This document shows, in pieces, positions 8,228 through 16,145 of a DNA stretch of 40,404 bases. Under the pieces are notes generated by a model that was given only the letters and a program-made list of their open reading frames with translations, had not been told where the DNA came from and searched no databases. Source of the stretch: an archaeon (GTDB taxonomy: Archaea > Thermoproteota > Thermoprotei_A > Marsarchaeales > Marsarchaeaceae); assembly GCA_902812505.1 (NCBI GenBank), contig CADDZQ010000007.1, positions 1-40,404 of the forward strand, in the 5' to 3' direction. The translations under genes were made by a program, and so were the position numbers. Positions within the stretch are counted from its first letter, which is position 1. Each line of letters opens with the position of its first letter.

Positions 8228-8500
8228 TCAACCCACCAAGTGGTACACGAGCAGTCCGAAGGCGAGTACACCAGCCACCTTGGCTATCCTCAGCGCAAGC
8301 ATAACCCTGTAGAACCTGCGCTGAGCGTCGTTAGCGAAAAAGGTGGGGTTCGCCTTCGAGTAGGCTTCAGCTGCACTCTTCGCCTGATCCCTATAGTAGG
8401 CGAGTATGTTCTTCGGGTTCTTTCCCCAATAATAGTATTTCGGCACACCAGGCAACATCTTCTCCACCACACCCAGCTCACCCTTGTCTTCCTGAGTCAT
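8228..8500 (-). CDS. Unrecognised small membrane protein in the A-ATPase operon
   Basis: This 90-aa protein does not match any A-ATPase subunit I know. Residues 1-65 are polar, with an aromatic PKYYYWGKNPKNILAYY stretch (20-36) and a region rich in alanine, serine and lysine. Residues 69-89 form one hydrophobic segment (IAKVAGVLAFGLLVYHLV) that would anchor the C-terminus in the membrane. Its ATG overlaps the stop of subunit D as ATGA, so translation is probably coupled. Subunit H follows after 6 bases. By position it resembles the small AhaG gene after ahaD in Methanosarcina, but I cannot show homology. It may be an accessory or assembly factor of the ATPase membrane sector. Confidence 0.8.
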   Translation of the reverse strand: MTQEDKGELGVVEKMLPGVPKYYYWGKNPKNILAYYRDQAKSAAEAYSKANPTFFANDAQRRFYRVMLALRIAKVAGVLAFGLLVYHLVG

Positions 8501-9135
8501 CGCGGCGCACCCTCCCTCTGAGCCATTTTACGCTTGACGGTTTTAAGCTTGGTGAAGCTTTCACGCTCCATCTCATCGAAAACGAACTTGATGTACTTGG
8601 CATTCTGCTCGAGCCTAGGTATGAGTATATTCTCAATCGCATTAGAGCGCCTCTTAGTCTTCTCTATCTCGAGGAGCAACCTCCTAAGAGCGGTCTCCTT
8701 CTCCGCAACGTTGAGCAACGCCAAGTGCAGGTCCCTGTACACCCGCACAACCTGGTTTATGGAGGCGGGCATCTCGAGGAGGTGCTCCTCTCCATCGAAA
8801 GCCCCACTCTGAGCCAACTCGGGTATCCTAACACCCATCACGTTCTTTGTAGCAACACCCAGCGGACTTATATTGGGTATACGCATCGATTCATACTCGA
8901 GTCGAAGGGGACCTACTAGCATCTCGGCCACACGCACACTTTCATAAGCCCTTCTAAGCTTATTCCTCAGGTCACTTCTCAGCGCGGCGGCCTCCTTACT
9001 CATCCTGAAGAATTCGAGTATCAGGGCCTGCCTCTTGAGTTTGAGAAGCCTGAGACCCTTCCTAGCTATGGCTATCCTCCTACGTATCCTGAGAAGCTCC
9101 ATCCTTGTGGGTCTCACATTAGTGGCCCGAGGCAT
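8497..9135 (-). CDS. atpD: A-type ATP synthase subunit D (central stalk)
   Basis: This 212-aa protein is predicted to be two long helices with the typical N-terminus MPRATNVRPTRMELLRIRRRI and C-terminal half ETALRRLLLEIEKTKRRSNAIENILIPRL. It forms the central rotor shaft inside the A3B3 head, as gamma does in F-ATPases. ATG at 9135 is chosen over an in-frame GTG at 9144 because a GGTGA element is well placed and the family starts this way. It begins 5 bases after the stop of subunit B and ends with an ATGA overlap onto the small membrane protein gene. Confidence 0.95.
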   Translation of the reverse strand: MPRATNVRPTRMELLRIRRRIAIARKGLRLLKLKRQALILEFFRMSKEAAALRSDLRNKLRRAYESVRVAEMLVGPLRLEYESMRIPNISPLGVATKNVMGVRIPELAQSGAFDGEEHLLEMPASINQVVRVYRDLHLALLNVAEKETALRRLLLEIEKTKRRSNAIENILIPRLEQNAKYIKFVFDEMERESFTKLKTVKRKMAQREGAPR

Positions 9136-9140
9136 CCAGC

Positions 9141-10526
9141 TCACCCACCCGAAGCCTTCTTCCTATACTTCTGAATATACTCGGGTCTTATCTTCTTGAG
9201 CTCTGAGTCAGGCAGCTCGGCTAGCACCTCCCACCCTATCTCGAGCGTCTGTTCAATGGTCCTATCCTCGTACACCCCCTGAGCAACGAACATCTTCTCG
9301 AACCTCTCAGCCACACGCAGATACCTGCGGTCGTTCTCGCTCAGCGCCTCGATACCCACGATGGCGGAGAGAGCGCGCACATCTTTACCCTGAGCGTATG
9401 CCGCGTAGAGTTGGTCAGCGAGCCCCCTGTGATCCTCCCTCGTCTTACCCCTACCTATACCCTGATTCATCAGTCTGGACAGACTCTCCAACACGTCTAT
9501 TGGAGGATAGATACCCGCCCTCTCGAGCTCACGGCTCAAGTACACCTGTCCCTCTGTGATGTACCCTGTGAGGTCGGGTATGGGGTGGGTTTTGTCGTCG
9601 GCTGGCATTGTGAGTATGGGCATCTGCGTGATAGAGCCCTTCCTACCCCTGATCTTACCAGCCCTCTCATAAATCGTGGCGAGATCAGTGTACATGTAGC
9701 CGGGGTAACCTCTCCTACCGGGTACTTCATCCCTTGCGGCCGATATCTCCCTCAGAGCCTCACAGTAGTTGGTCATATCGGTGAGTATCACAAGTACGTG
9801 CATCTCTCTCTCATAAGCGAAGAACTCGGCTGTGGTGAGTGCGAGGCGTGGTGTGAGCACCCTCTCCATCGAGGGGTCGGAAGACAAGTTGAGGAAGAGC
9901 ACGCTGCGCTCCAAGGCACCTGTCTCTTCGAACTCCCTCATGAAGAAGTTGGCCTCCTCGCTGGTTATACCCATCGCAGCGAACACCACAGCGAACTCCT
10001 CAGAGGCCCCAAGCACCTTAGCCTGACGCGCTATCTGCGCCGCCAGAACGTTGTGCGGGAGACCCGCACCCGAGAATAGGGGGAGCTTCTGACCTCTCAC
10101 AAGTGTATTCATACCATCAATAGCAGATATCCCCGTCTGGATGAACTCTGAAGGCTCCTCCCTACTATACGGGTTTATCGCGGAGCCAACAATATCGAAT
10201 TTCTCCTTGGAGACTATGGGTGCACCCCCATCACGTGGGTTACCCAAGCCGTCGAAAACCCTACCCAGCATGTCATCCGAGACACCCACACGCGCCGTCT
10301 CACCTAGGAAACGCACACTGGAGGAGTTGACATCTAAGCCGAGTGTGCTACCGAAAACCTGCACAATCGCGAGTCCCTTACCCGACTCGAGCACCTGACC
10401 ACGCACACGCTCACCTAGAGCGTTTGTTATCTCCACGATCTCGCCGTACGCTGCGTCGCTCACACCCTCGACGAAGAGGAGGGGGCCCGCTACCTGCCTA
10501 ATAGTCTTGTATGTGAGGGGTATCAT
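9141..10526 (-). CDS. atpB: A-type ATP synthase subunit B (non-catalytic nucleotide-binding)
   Basis: This 461-aa head subunit alternates with subunit A in the A3B3 hexamer. It has the N-terminal beta barrel, then [15 protein letters not shown] near 155-170, which is the degenerate P-loop equivalent of this non-catalytic subunit. It also has the conserved [25 protein letters not shown] segment near 235-260 and [20 protein letters not shown]. Length and motifs match the family along the whole protein. Its ATG overlaps the stop of subunit A by 4 bases. Confidence 0.97.
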   Translation of the reverse strand: MIPLTYKTIRQVAGPLLFVEGVSDAAYGEIVEITNALGERVRGQVLESGKGLAIVQVFGSTLGLDVNSSSVRFLGETARVGVSDDMLGRVFDGLGNPRDGGAPIVSKEKFDIVGSAINPYSREEPSEFIQTGISAIDGMNTLVRGQKLPLFSGAGLPHNVLAAQIARQAKVLGASEEFAVVFAAMGITSEEANFFMREFEETGALERSVLFLNLSSDPSMERVLTPRLALTTAEFFAYEREMHVLVILTDMTNYCEALREISAARDEVPGRRGYPGYMYTDLATIYERAGKIRGRKGSITQMPILTMPADDKTHPIPDLTGYITEGQVYLSRELERAGIYPPIDVLESLSRLMNQGIGRGKTREDHRGLADQLYAAYAQGKDVRALSAIVGIEALSENDRRYLRVAERFEKMFVAQGVYEDRTIEQTLEIGWEVLAELPDSELKKIRPEYIQKYRKKASGG

Positions 10527-12292
10527 TGTGCAACAGCCTCCCTAACAACACCCTCGATCTGCTCACCCATTTCCCGTTCTATCTCCTCCACAAGCTTGTC
10601 AACCTCCGCTTCAGGCGTCCACTTAAGCCTGGATATCTTGGACTTCACGGGGAGAGAGGAGAGCTGGGTGGCTTGGGCGCCCCTTCTTATGGCCTCAGCA
10701 CTCCTCCTACCAAACGCCAATATGGTTCTAAGCATCACGTACTGCTTGTGAATAGAGGTGTAAGTGTCCACTTCATCGAATGCGTTCTGCTGAAGGTAGT
10801 CCTCCCGAATCATACGCGCAAGATCCAGCAGACCCTTCTCAGCCTCCGGCAACGCATCGTAACCCACAAGTTGAACTATATCCTGAAGCTCGGCCTCCTT
10901 CTGTAAAACCTCTAAGGCCTCCTTCCTAAGCCCCGGGAACTCGTCAGCCACATTCTTAGAGTACCACGCGGAAAGCGTATCAACGTAGAGGGAGTAGCTC
11001 GTAAGCCAGTTAATTGAGGGGAAGTGACGGCGGGATGCTAGGCTCGCGTCAAGAGCCCAGAAGACCCTAGTCACCCTCAGCGTGTTCTGAGACACGGGCT
11101 CCGAGAAGTCGCCGCCTGGGGGTGACACAGCCCCCACCACTGTGACCGAGCCAACACGTTTATCCGGCGACACAACAACCACCTTACCAGCCCGCTCATA
11201 GAACTCGGCGAGCCTCCTACCCAAATAGGCGGGATAACCTTCCTCGCCCGGCATCTCCTCCAAGCGACCCGAGATCTCCCTTAACGCTTCAGCCCACCTA
11301 GAGGTGCTGTCAGCCATCAACGCCACGTCGTAGCCCATATCCCTATAGTACTCCGCCATAGTGATACCAGTATAGATACTCGCCTCACGAGCCGCCACAG
11401 GCATATTGGAGGTGTTGGCGACAAGTATTGTCCTCTCCATGAGCGGCCGCTTACTCTTAGGGTCCTCGAGCTCTGGGAACGTGGCGAGCACCTCCGTCAT
11501 CTCGTTGCCCCGCTCACCGCACCCCACGTAAACTATCACGTTGCTGTCAGCCCACTTAGCAAGCTGCTGCTGGGTCACCGTTTTACCGCTACCGAATGGG
11601 CCGGGTATAGCCGCTGTGCCCCCCTTGGCAACTGGGAAGAAGGTGTCAAGAACCCTCTGCCCTGTGAGGAGGGGGGAGTCAGGTGGCAGCTTTCTAAGTA
11701 TCGGTCTGGGAGTCCTCACACGCCACTTGGTGGCCAAGAACAGCTCAACCTCACCCTGAGGTGTGGCGACCGAGCCGATTGGGTCACGGATCGTGTACTC
11801 CCCAGAGCGCAAACCCTTGAGTTTACCCCTAAGACCGATGGGCATCATGATTCTGTGGGTTATAAGCGGCGTCTCCTGGACTATGCCGATCACCTCACCC
11901 TCAACCACCTCTTCACCGTCCTTCTTCTGCGCCTGGAACTCCCACTTCTTCTTTTCATCGAGGGGTGCAATAGAGATACCCCTAGCTATGAAGTCACCGC
12001 TCTCCTCTCTTAACACGCTAAGAGGCCTCTGCACCCCGTCGTATATCGACGACAGTAGACCCGGCCCGAGCTCCACAGAGAGAGCCTGCTTCGTGTTAAC
12101 AACCTTGTCCCCAGGCCTCACACCCGTCGTGTCCTCGTACACCTGCACGGTGGATTTCGAGCTCTGGAGGCGTATGATTTCACCCACGAGCCCAAGTTCG
12201 CCCACCTTGACGACATCGTACATTTTTGGTTCTTCTAAGCCTTCGGCGACCACAACTGGCCCCGACACCCTAACAACATATCCATCTGCCAA
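10523..12292 (-). CDS. atpA: A-type ATP synthase subunit A (catalytic)
   Basis: This 589-aa catalytic subunit has the P-loop GPFGSGKTV at 231-239 and the extra non-homologous region (about 110-185) that separates A/V-type A subunits from F-type beta. It also has [13 protein letters not shown] and [31 protein letters not shown]. No intein interrupts the P-loop, unlike in some archaeal homologues. It makes ATP from ADP and phosphate, or runs in reverse, with subunit B in the soluble head. It lies 6 bases after subunit F and overlaps subunit B by 4 bases. Confidence 0.98.
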   Translation of the reverse strand: MADGYVVRVSGPVVVAEGLEEPKMYDVVKVGELGLVGEIIRLQSSKSTVQVYEDTTGVRPGDKVVNTKQALSVELGPGLLSSIYDGVQRPLSVLREESGDFIARGISIAPLDEKKKWEFQAQKKDGEEVVEGEVIGIVQETPLITHRIMMPIGLRGKLKGLRSGEYTIRDPIGSVATPQGEVELFLATKWRVRTPRPILRKLPPDSPLLTGQRVLDTFFPVAKGGTAAIPGPFGSGKTVTQQQLAKWADSNVIVYVGCGERGNEMTEVLATFPELEDPKSKRPLMERTILVANTSNMPVAAREASIYTGITMAEYYRDMGYDVALMADSTSRWAEALREISGRLEEMPGEEGYPAYLGRRLAEFYERAGKVVVVSPDKRVGSVTVVGAVSPPGGDFSEPVSQNTLRVTRVFWALDASLASRRHFPSINWLTSYSLYVDTLSAWYSKNVADEFPGLRKEALEVLQKEAELQDIVQLVGYDALPEAEKGLLDLARMIREDYLQQNAFDEVDTYTSIHKQYVMLRTILAFGRRSAEAIRRGAQATQLSSLPVKSKISRLKWTPEAEVDKLVEEIEREMGEQIEGVVREAVAQ

Positions 12293-12298
12293 TTCGAC

Positions 12299-12640
12299 TC
12301 ACCCTGCCTTTAGGTCCACGCCCAAAACCCTCTTCGCAAGCTCGGCCAGCGGTTCGTCTCCCGACTCCGACTGGGGGTTGGGCATGAAGACCACCAGTGG
12401 GAAGGTCGACGCCTCAAGCTTCTCCTTAAGGGTCTGGGGAAGCATTGAGGATACGGCCGAGCTGAGCACAATCAGACTATACTTATCCGAGCCCACCAAT
12501 TCGTTGAGTAGCTTAACCGCCTCAACCTGACCCGATGGGGTGAACGTATCCTCGACACCAAGGAGCCTGTAGCCCAAAACCAGCTCCCTCTCACCCACCA
12601 CAGCTATCTTACCCGTCACAACACCTTTCTTCGAACTCAA
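12299..12640 (-). CDS. atpF: A-type ATP synthase subunit F
   Basis: This 113-aa protein has the Rossmann-like pattern of subunit F: KIAVVGERELVLGYRLLGVEDTF at residues 11-33, then SLIVLSSAVSSML and a PLVVFMPNP strand. Subunit F sits on the central stalk with D and affects ATPase activity. Its position between C and A matches the common archaeal order C-F-A-B-D. Confidence 0.93.
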   Translation of the reverse strand: MSSKKGVVTGKIAVVGERELVLGYRLLGVEDTFTPSGQVEAVKLLNELVGSDKYSLIVLSSAVSSMLPQTLKEKLEASTFPLVVFMPNPQSESGDEPLAELAKRVLGVDLKAG

Positions 12641-12646
12641 AACGCA

Positions 12647-13714
12647 TCACTCAACCAAAAGAAGGAGTCGTCTTATATTTTCTTCGGAGAGGCCGTAGTG
12701 TTTTCCGTAAACTATTCTCCTAATATTACTCCTCTCATACTCTGCTTGAATCATAAACCAGAACACGTAAACAGAGGACATAGAGCTCGCACGCATCTTA
12801 CTCACATATCTAGAAGCGAGCTCCCTGTCCAAGGCGACCTCGAGCTCGGCGATATTCCTAGTCGACTCATAAGCCTGCAGCGCATCGCTCAAATTGAACA
12901 CACCCTGAAGTCTTTGAGCCACCTCGGTGAGCGGAGTGGAGTAGAGCTCAAGTATGGATTGCGTTGGGACAAGGCCGCCGTCAACTAGGTGTTTTTCAAG
13001 TCTCTCCCTCTCCACACCTGCCTCCCTAGCTTTGAAGAAGTTGAGTAGGTTCCTCTTGGTTATTTCAGCCTTCACATACTCCCTGAGCACACCCTCATCG
13101 CCACGCTTGAATCTGAGCTCCCAGAGCAGCTTGGAGTAATACTCACTGTAGAGCGCCCCACTCAGCACACCCAGATCCCTAGACTTCTGGTAATCCGGTA
13201 ACCTCTGCAGCAGAACAGCCCCATAACCATACTTTACGAGAGACTCGACCACGGACTCCACGTCGGGTAACTCTAGAAGCGACCTCAACTCGGAGAAGGA
13301 TATGAGACCACCAGCAAACCCAACTGGGATATTCCTCGAAGAGACCAGGAAAGCCTCAGTCTCACCTATGCTTCTCCCAACAGATTTGGCCGCGAGCACC
13401 AATTCGATGTTGTACACATCCCACTTAGCGAGATATGACCTCACGGCGTTCTTGTCGTAGGGTGGAGCCGAGTTCAGCGCGAGTGAGTTAAGGTTTACTA
13501 GGTGTCTGTTGAGTGCCACCTCCACCTGGTCTGGGAGGGAGTACTTGGCGCCAGCTTCCTCAATGTAGGGCGCATACCAAGTGGACTCTAACGCCTGCGC
13601 GACCTCCTTTACATCCTTTAGGCGTGTAAGGTTAAGTAAAAAGTCCTTTGAGAGGAAACTCGTTGATAGCACCTTGAGTTTACCGAAGGTGCCCGTCCAA
13701 ATCATGTCGGGCAT
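12647..13714 (-). CDS. atpC: A-type ATP synthase subunit C
   Basis: This 355-aa, mostly helical protein of the V-type d/AC39 family connects the central stalk to the rotor ring. It contains the typical NLTRLKDVKEVAQALESTWYAP region, KWDVYNIELVLAAKSVG near 110-130 and a C-terminal VYVFWFMIQAEYERSNIRRIVYGKHYGL. ATG at 13714 is preferred; an in-frame TTG at 13723 would add three residues. It follows subunit E by 11 bases. Family length is usually 340-380, so it appears complete. Confidence 0.94.
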   Translation of the reverse strand: MPDMIWTGTFGKLKVLSTSFLSKDFLLNLTRLKDVKEVAQALESTWYAPYIEEAGAKYSLPDQVEVALNRHLVNLNSLALNSAPPYDKNAVRSYLAKWDVYNIELVLAAKSVGRSIGETEAFLVSSRNIPVGFAGGLISFSELRSLLELPDVESVVESLVKYGYGAVLLQRLPDYQKSRDLGVLSGALYSEYYSKLLWELRFKRGDEGVLREYVKAEITKRNLLNFFKAREAGVERERLEKHLVDGGLVPTQSILELYSTPLTEVAQRLQGVFNLSDALQAYESTRNIAELEVALDRELASRYVSKMRASSMSSVYVFWFMIQAEYERSNIRRIVYGKHYGLSEENIRRLLLLVE

Positions 13715-13725
13715 CGCTAACAACC

Positions 13726-14295
13726 CTAACTATTACTCTCAGCCAAACCCATTATGGCCGACCTTAGCTCCTCTCCCCTCAACCTGATGAGCTCCTCGAA
13801 TCTGAGGTCCAGCTCTAGAGAGCCATCCGAGGAGGTGAAAACCGCGCCACCAACACTGTCAAGGTCTGCGCTAGATACGTGCGCCCCAAGCTTTTCGAAA
13901 ACGGATTTATCTTGGGGTCTGCAGCGCACGCTTAGACCCTCTCCGAGGCGCTTCTTTGCGTACTCGAACATCTTTCCAAGAAGCTTCTTGTATTCTTGAC
14001 TCGTGGAGTACTTCTGAAGTGTTTTAACCATCCATTCCACGCCGCGCTCAACGTACATCTGGTTGGCCCCAGCCACAATCCTCTTTGCTTGGAGGCGTGC
14101 TGAGCCGAGGATTCTAGTCTTCTCCTTTTCTGAGAGGAGCTTCACCTGCTTCTCGGCGTCCTCCTTTAACCTCGAGATCTCGTATTCAGTTGACCTCCGC
14201 GCTTCATCCATCTTCTGAGCGTACTCTGCTTCAAGCTCGGCTAACTGCCTTTTAAGCCTATCTTCGACCTCCCTGAGAAGCGCCTCGGCGCTCAA
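13726..14295 (-). CDS. atpE: A-type ATP synthase subunit E (peripheral stalk)
   Basis: This 189-aa protein has an N-terminal coiled coil of about 75 residues (AELEAEYAQKMDEARRSTEYEI and onwards). A globular C-terminal domain follows, with GVEWMVKTLQKYSTSQEYKKLLGKM and a final VGGAVFTSSDGSLELDLRFEELIRLRGEELRSAI. These match subunit E, which pairs with H in the stator stalk and contacts the head. The start is TTG at 14295, about 11 bases after GGAGGC. It lies 22 bases after subunit K. Confidence 0.93.
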   Translation of the reverse strand: MSAEALLREVEDRLKRQLAELEAEYAQKMDEARRSTEYEISRLKEDAEKQVKLLSEKEKTRILGSARLQAKRIVAGANQMYVERGVEWMVKTLQKYSTSQEYKKLLGKMFEYAKKRLGEGLSVRCRPQDKSVFEKLGAHVSSADLDSVGGAVFTSSDGSLELDLRFEELIRLRGEELRSAIMGLAESNS

Positions 14296-14317
14296 TTGCG
14301 GCTAAGCCTCCGGGAGG

Positions 14318-14539
14318 CTAAAGTATGTTCAGCAGGATTATCACGCCGAGCACGAAGCCGATGATCCACAGCGTCTCAGGTATCACGAAGAAGAAGAGCA
14401 CCTGGCCGAACTTCTCAGGCTTCTCGGCTATTATACCCATACCCGCAGCACCTATACCCTGCTGGGCTATGCCTGTACCTATGAGCCCTCCAGCCATCAC
14501 TATCGCAGCCGCGAGAGCAAACTCGGGATTAGCAACCAT
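14318..14539 (-). CDS. atpK: A-type ATP synthase subunit K (c-ring proteolipid)
   Basis: This 73-aa two-helix proteolipid is the rotor ring subunit. Helix one is AAAIVMAGGLIGTGIAQQG; helix two carries the ion-binding glutamate in VIPETLWIIGFVLGV. A longer reading to 14590 is rejected because the TATA box at 14576-14587 would lie inside it and the extra 17 residues are not helical membrane sequence. ATG at 14539 has AAGGTG about 10 bases upstream. It is the first gene of the operon, 15 bases after the predicted transcript start. Whether it carries H+ or Na+ cannot be settled by eye. Confidence 0.95.
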   Translation of the reverse strand: MVANPEFALAAAIVMAGGLIGTGIAQQGIGAAGMGIIAEKPEKFGQVLFFFVIPETLWIIGFVLGVIILLNIL

Positions 14540-14575
14540 TCTGCGTGTGCACCTTGGATACCCATCTGTGTAGTG

Positions 14576-14587
14576 GTATTTAACTTT
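14576..14587 (-). promoter_or_regulatory. TATA box of the A-ATPase operon
   Basis: On the minus strand this reads AAAGTTAAATAC, centred about 41 bases before the atpK ATG. The expected transcript start near 14554 gives a leader of about 15 bases that still contains the AAGGTG ribosome site. The core GTTAAATAC is identical to that of the promoter at 30370-30379. Confidence 0.65.
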
Positions 14588-14609
14588 CACGGATAGACGT
14601 ATGCTCTGT

Positions 14610-14685
14610 CTGAACTTATCCCCGCCCTAGGGAGGAGGGTTTTCGGCTTATCCTGAACTCATCCCCCTAGGGCAAGGCTTTCAGG
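14610..14685. repeat. Imperfect direct repeats, possible relic of a TnpB-element end
   Basis: CTGAACTTATCCCC at 14610-14623 recurs as CTGAACTCATCCCC at 14653-14666. Each copy is followed by a CCTAGGG palindromic core. CCTGAA (14652-14657) and TTCAGG (14680-14685) form an inverted pair around the second copy. The ATCCCCGCCCT..AGGG pattern with a following GGTTTT resembles the complement of the left-end hairpin of the TnpB element at 25489-25507. It lies just upstream of the ATPase promoter. Transposon-relic status is inference. Confidence 0.4.
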
Positions 14686-14708
14686 TTGCTGTAAAGGTCT
14701 AAGAAGCG

Positions 14709-14718
14709 TGAAAAAAGT
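14709..14718 (-). terminator. T-tract terminator after hsp20
   Basis: On the minus strand six T (14711-14716) follow the Hsp20 stop by about 12 bases. This would separate the Hsp20 transcript from the ATPase promoter region. Confidence 0.5.
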
Positions 14719-14728
14719 CAAGGAGGGT

Positions 14729-15235
14729 TTACTCCACGCTGATGTGCACGCCGCTCGGCTTCGTCTGCTCCTTCTTTGTAAGGCGAACCTCTAGAACCCC
14801 GTTCTTGTAGCTCGCCTTAGCCTTGTCCGGGATGACTTTGACTGGGAGCTCCACTAGCTTGTAGTACTTCTTCTCAGCCTTTATCTCCAGTGTATCTTCG
14901 GTGGCGTTGAGCTTGATCTCCGACTTGTCCACGCCCGGCATCTCAGCTATGACCAAGACCTCATTGTCTGTCTCGTTCACATCAACGAGCGGCTCCCTTT
15001 CCTGGATTAGCCCGCCGCGCGGTAGGTTACCGAACTGTCTGACGATTGGTTTACCCTCTGGTCCGATTACCACCGACCAGCCGTAGACTATTGGTCCAAG
15101 CTTTTCACCCTTTGCTGGGGCGGTGTTTATGCCTCTAATGAGTGATTCGAATTCTCTCTCAAATTCTCTGTTTATATCTTCGAACATTTCCTCTATCTCA
15201 TCAAATATGTCTTCGAACCTTCTCACTCCCGCCAT
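14729..15235 (-). CDS. Hsp20 family small heat shock protein
   Basis: This 168-aa ATP-independent chaperone has an N-terminal arm rich in phenylalanine and glutamate (FEDIFDEIEEMFEDINREFE). The alpha-crystallin domain spans about residues 80-160, with EPLVDVNETDNEVLVIAEMPGVDKSEIKL, the LEIKAEKKYYKLVELP strands and SYKNGVLEVRLTK, the A-x-x-x-n-G-v-L signature. ATG at 15235 is chosen because GGTGAT stands 4 bases before it; an upstream TTG (15247) would place that element inside the coding region. A TATA-like box lies about 36 bases upstream. It is transcribed alone, away from the coiled-coil protein and ligase genes. Confidence 0.95.
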   Translation of the reverse strand: MAGVRRFEDIFDEIEEMFEDINREFEREFESLIRGINTAPAKGEKLGPIVYGWSVVIGPEGKPIVRQFGNLPRGGLIQEREPLVDVNETDNEVLVIAEMPGVDKSEIKLNATEDTLEIKAEKKYYKLVELPVKVIPDKAKASYKNGVLEVRLTKKEQTKPSGVHISVE

Positions 15236-15267
15236 GTTAATCACCAAAGGTTAGTATGATTAACTTA

Positions 15268-15277
15268 GAAATAAGTT
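15268..15277 (-). promoter_or_regulatory. TATA box for hsp20
   Basis: On the minus strand this reads AAACTTATTT, about 36 bases before the ATG at 15235. This gives a leader of about 10 bases that holds the GGTGAT ribosome site. Confidence 0.45.
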
Positions 15278-15367
15278 TTTCGCGAATTCACTTCACAAAA
15301 AAACGCAAACCAAAAAATGAAACAAAGAGGCGCAAAACATAAGTGGATTCGTCCTGTTAAGTTATGG

Positions 15368-16144
15368 ATGTCACAACCAACAAAAATCGTTGACTTAAAA
15401 GATTACGCTAGCAAGCTACTTGCGGAAATAGAGCAGGAGATAAGGCAGAAGAGTGACCAAATAGAGAAACTCAAGCTTGAAGTTGAGGAATTAGAGAAGG
15501 AGAAGTCCACAATACAGCAGATCCTCACAACAATTGAGCAGCTCAGCTCAACCTCTAAGCAACCGGGTGTAACCGTGAAGGCAGAGGTGGAGATACCCAA
15601 AGAGAAGCCGGTGCAACCATCCCCCGAAGAGCAGAAGCCAAAGCAGGAGGTGGTTGTTGAGCAGGCCAAACCCAAGCCCTCTTCCCACGCTGGTAACAAC
15701 GACGCTAAACCCACTAGCCCACAGCAGCTTCAACCCGCACAGCAACCCCAGCGCGTAATATACCCCAAACCATTCAACGGTGAAAAAAAGTGGGAGCCAA
15801 TTGTTGTGAACAACACCGAGTACGCAGCATACAGTGTGAGCCAGTCAACCATCTACTTGGCCTTTAAGTTTGGTGTACCAACGGATTCAAAATACGTGAG
15901 GGGCTTCATAATTGACAAGTACCTTCAGAAGATGAAGGAGGAGGCAGCGGAGCGTGTTGCCAAAGGTGAACTCAAAGAGAACGAGGCCTTCAACTTCGAG
16001 ATAAGCACGAATGATAAGGGTGAGATAACGGAGATTAGAATCAACAACTTCGCACACGACCAGCTCCAAGACCTTCTCAACAAGATAAAGTGGTTCGTCG
16101 CAAGTGAAGTGCGCGACCTACGCGCCAAAGGCAGGCTGAACTAG
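15368..16144 (+). CDS. Coiled-coil protein of unknown function, coupled to DNA ligase
   Basis: I do not recognise this 258-aa protein. Residues 10-65 form a charged coiled coil (LLAEIEQEIRQKSDQIEKLKL and onwards). Residues 70-135 are a low-complexity linker rich in proline, glutamine, lysine and glutamate. Residues 138-258 form a folded domain with an aromatic strand region and a helical end (HDQLQDLLNKIKWFVASEVRDLRAKGRLN). There is no signal peptide or membrane segment, so it is cytoplasmic. The start could be ATG at 15368 or ATG at 15317; the shorter form begins cleanly before the coiled coil. The ligase TTG start lies one base after its stop, so the two are probably translated together. 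A role beside ligase in DNA metabolism is inference. Confidence 0.8.
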   Translation: MSQPTKIVDLKDYASKLLAEIEQEIRQKSDQIEKLKLEVEELEKEKSTIQQILTTIEQLSSTSKQPGVTVKAEVEIPKEKPVQPSPEEQKPKQEVVVEQAKPKPSSHAGNNDAKPTSPQQLQPAQQPQRVIYPKPFNGEKKWEPIVVNNTEYAAYSVSQSTIYLAFKFGVPTDSKYVRGFIIDKYLQKMKEEAAERVAKGELKENEAFNFEISTNDKGEITEIRINNFAHDQLQDLLNKIKWFVASEVRDLRAKGRLN

Positions 16145-16145
16145 C

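Noticed and set aside
14540-14590. Longer N-terminus for subunit K
   Set aside because: It would include the TATA box and add a non-membrane basic stretch unlike the family.
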